Assembly: GCA_947175635.1 (NCBI GenBank) | Contig: CAMWNM010000018.1 | Span: 1-37,074 of the forward strand | Origin: an uncultured Bacteroidales bacterium | GTDB taxonomy: Bacteria; Bacteroidota; Bacteroidia; Bacteroidales; P3 | Length of the DNA stretch: 37,074 bases | Reading direction: 5' to 3' | Part shown: one piece after another, positions 36,840 to 37,074 of the stretch | Layout: the number at the start of each line of letters is the position of its first letter | How positions within the stretch are numbered: the stretch's first letter is position 1 | Translations under genes and position numbers: made by a program | Notes under the pieces: model-generated | Database searches by the model: none | What the model saw: only the letters and a program-made list of their open reading frames with translations | Told to the model about the DNA's origin: nothing

Positions 36840-36870
36840 CAAAGGTCGCGAATGTTTTTGAAAAGAAAAA
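36840..36870 (-). promoter_or_regulatory. Candidate promoter of the nuo operon
   Basis: On the minus strand GACCTTTG (complement of 36840-36847) resembles TAnnTTTG with one mismatch (G for T at the first base), and TTTT (36867-36870) lies exactly 19 bases upstream where TTTG is expected. Transcription would start near 36833, giving a leader of about 75 bases. The match is imperfect and other A/T-rich sites nearer the gene (36787-36800) are possible. Confidence 0.35.
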
Positions 36871-36903
36871 GCCCGTAAGAAAAGGTTTGTCAACAGAAAA
36901 TTA

Positions 36904-37074
36904 ACGTTTAAACTAAGCCGAGAGCAGAGGCCAAACTTGTTTGGACTCTGCCGAGGCGGTTAAAGGTCGGTCGCAGACCAACGTTTAAACTAAGCCGAGA
37001 GCAGAGGCCAAACTTGTTTGGGCTCTGCCGAGGCGGTTAAAGGTCGGTCGCAGACCAACGTTTAAACTAAGCCG
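36904..37074. repeat. 77-bp tandem repeat, two full copies plus a partial copy, continuing off the window
   Basis: Copies start at 36904, 36981 and 37058 (the last cut off after 17 bases by the window end). The two full copies differ at one base only (A at 36945, G at 37022). Each unit holds a palindrome GTTTAAAC (36906-36913), a hairpin of six plus five base pairs with one internal mismatch and loop CTTG (36924-36951), and a small GGTC/GACC stem (36965-36979). The period is not a multiple of three, and neither strand stays open across copies, so it is not a coding repeat. The array lies upstream of the nuo operon. Confidence 0.9.

Noticed and set aside
36948..36985. tRNA-like sequence (GCCGAGGCGGTTAAAGG resembles a D-arm)
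   Set aside because: There is no matching acceptor stem, the seven-base loop after it lacks the invariant U33, and no T-arm motif follows. Resemblance is probably chance.
36904..37074. CRISPR array
   Set aside because: The repeated unit has no variable spacer: the whole 77 bp is conserved between copies. No cas genes are in the window.
36904..37074. Integron attC sites or gene cassettes
   Set aside because: GTTTAAAC and GTTAAAG only loosely resemble attC core sites. Copies are head-to-tail without cassette genes, and no integrase is seen.

Overview
The window looks like a chromosome segment from a member of the Bacteroidota, most likely order Bacteroidales. The signs are: one very long ribosomal-protein operon with no tuf gene between fusA and rpsJ; zinc-free forms of S14, L36 and (apparently) S4; an 11-subunit complex I operon with fused nuoCD and no nuoE, nuoF or nuoG; a FtsH / LUD-domain protein / CdsA / Psd gene order; A/T-rich leaders mostly without Shine-Dalgarno sites; and upstream elements matching the Bacteroidota TTTG / TAnnTTTG promoter. 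Placement below order is a guess; the repeat family at the right edge reminds me of Alistipes-like (Rikenellaceae) genomes, but this is unverified.

Layout. (1) 34-858, plus: a lipoprotein with a formylglycine-generating-enzyme-like fold. It is convergent with the next operon, and a perfect bidirectional terminator hairpin (947-989) lies between them. (2) 1005-19204, minus: 33 genes read rpsL, rpsG, fusA, then the S10, spc and alpha clusters ending in rpoA and rplQ. This single block supplies much of the small and large ribosomal subunits, EF-G, IF-1, SecY, methionine aminopeptidase and the RNA polymerase alpha subunit. Its likely promoter lies just upstream of rpsL (19259-19290). (3) 19205-19564: a gene-free divergent promoter region. 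(4) 19565-26513, plus: a tight seven-gene run (ugd, an rfbD-like reductase, rsfS, ftsH, a LUD-domain gene, cdsA, psd) linking nucleotide-sugar synthesis, ribosome silencing, membrane proteolysis and phosphatidylethanolamine synthesis. A second perfect bidirectional terminator (26549-26597) separates it from the next operon. (5) 26611-36759, minus: nuoA, B, CD, H, I, J, K, L, M, N, a proton-pumping complex I without its NADH-oxidising module. (6) 36904-37074: a 77-bp tandem repeat running off the right edge.

Almost everything here is core housekeeping. I did not find an undescribed gene system. The most interesting items are the structured 77-bp tandem repeat, a histone-H1-like lysine/alanine-rich tail on RsfS, the zinc-free ribosomal protein set, several intergenic hairpins in the ribosomal operon, the LUD protein translationally coupled to CdsA, and a compound inverted repeat next to the first terminator.
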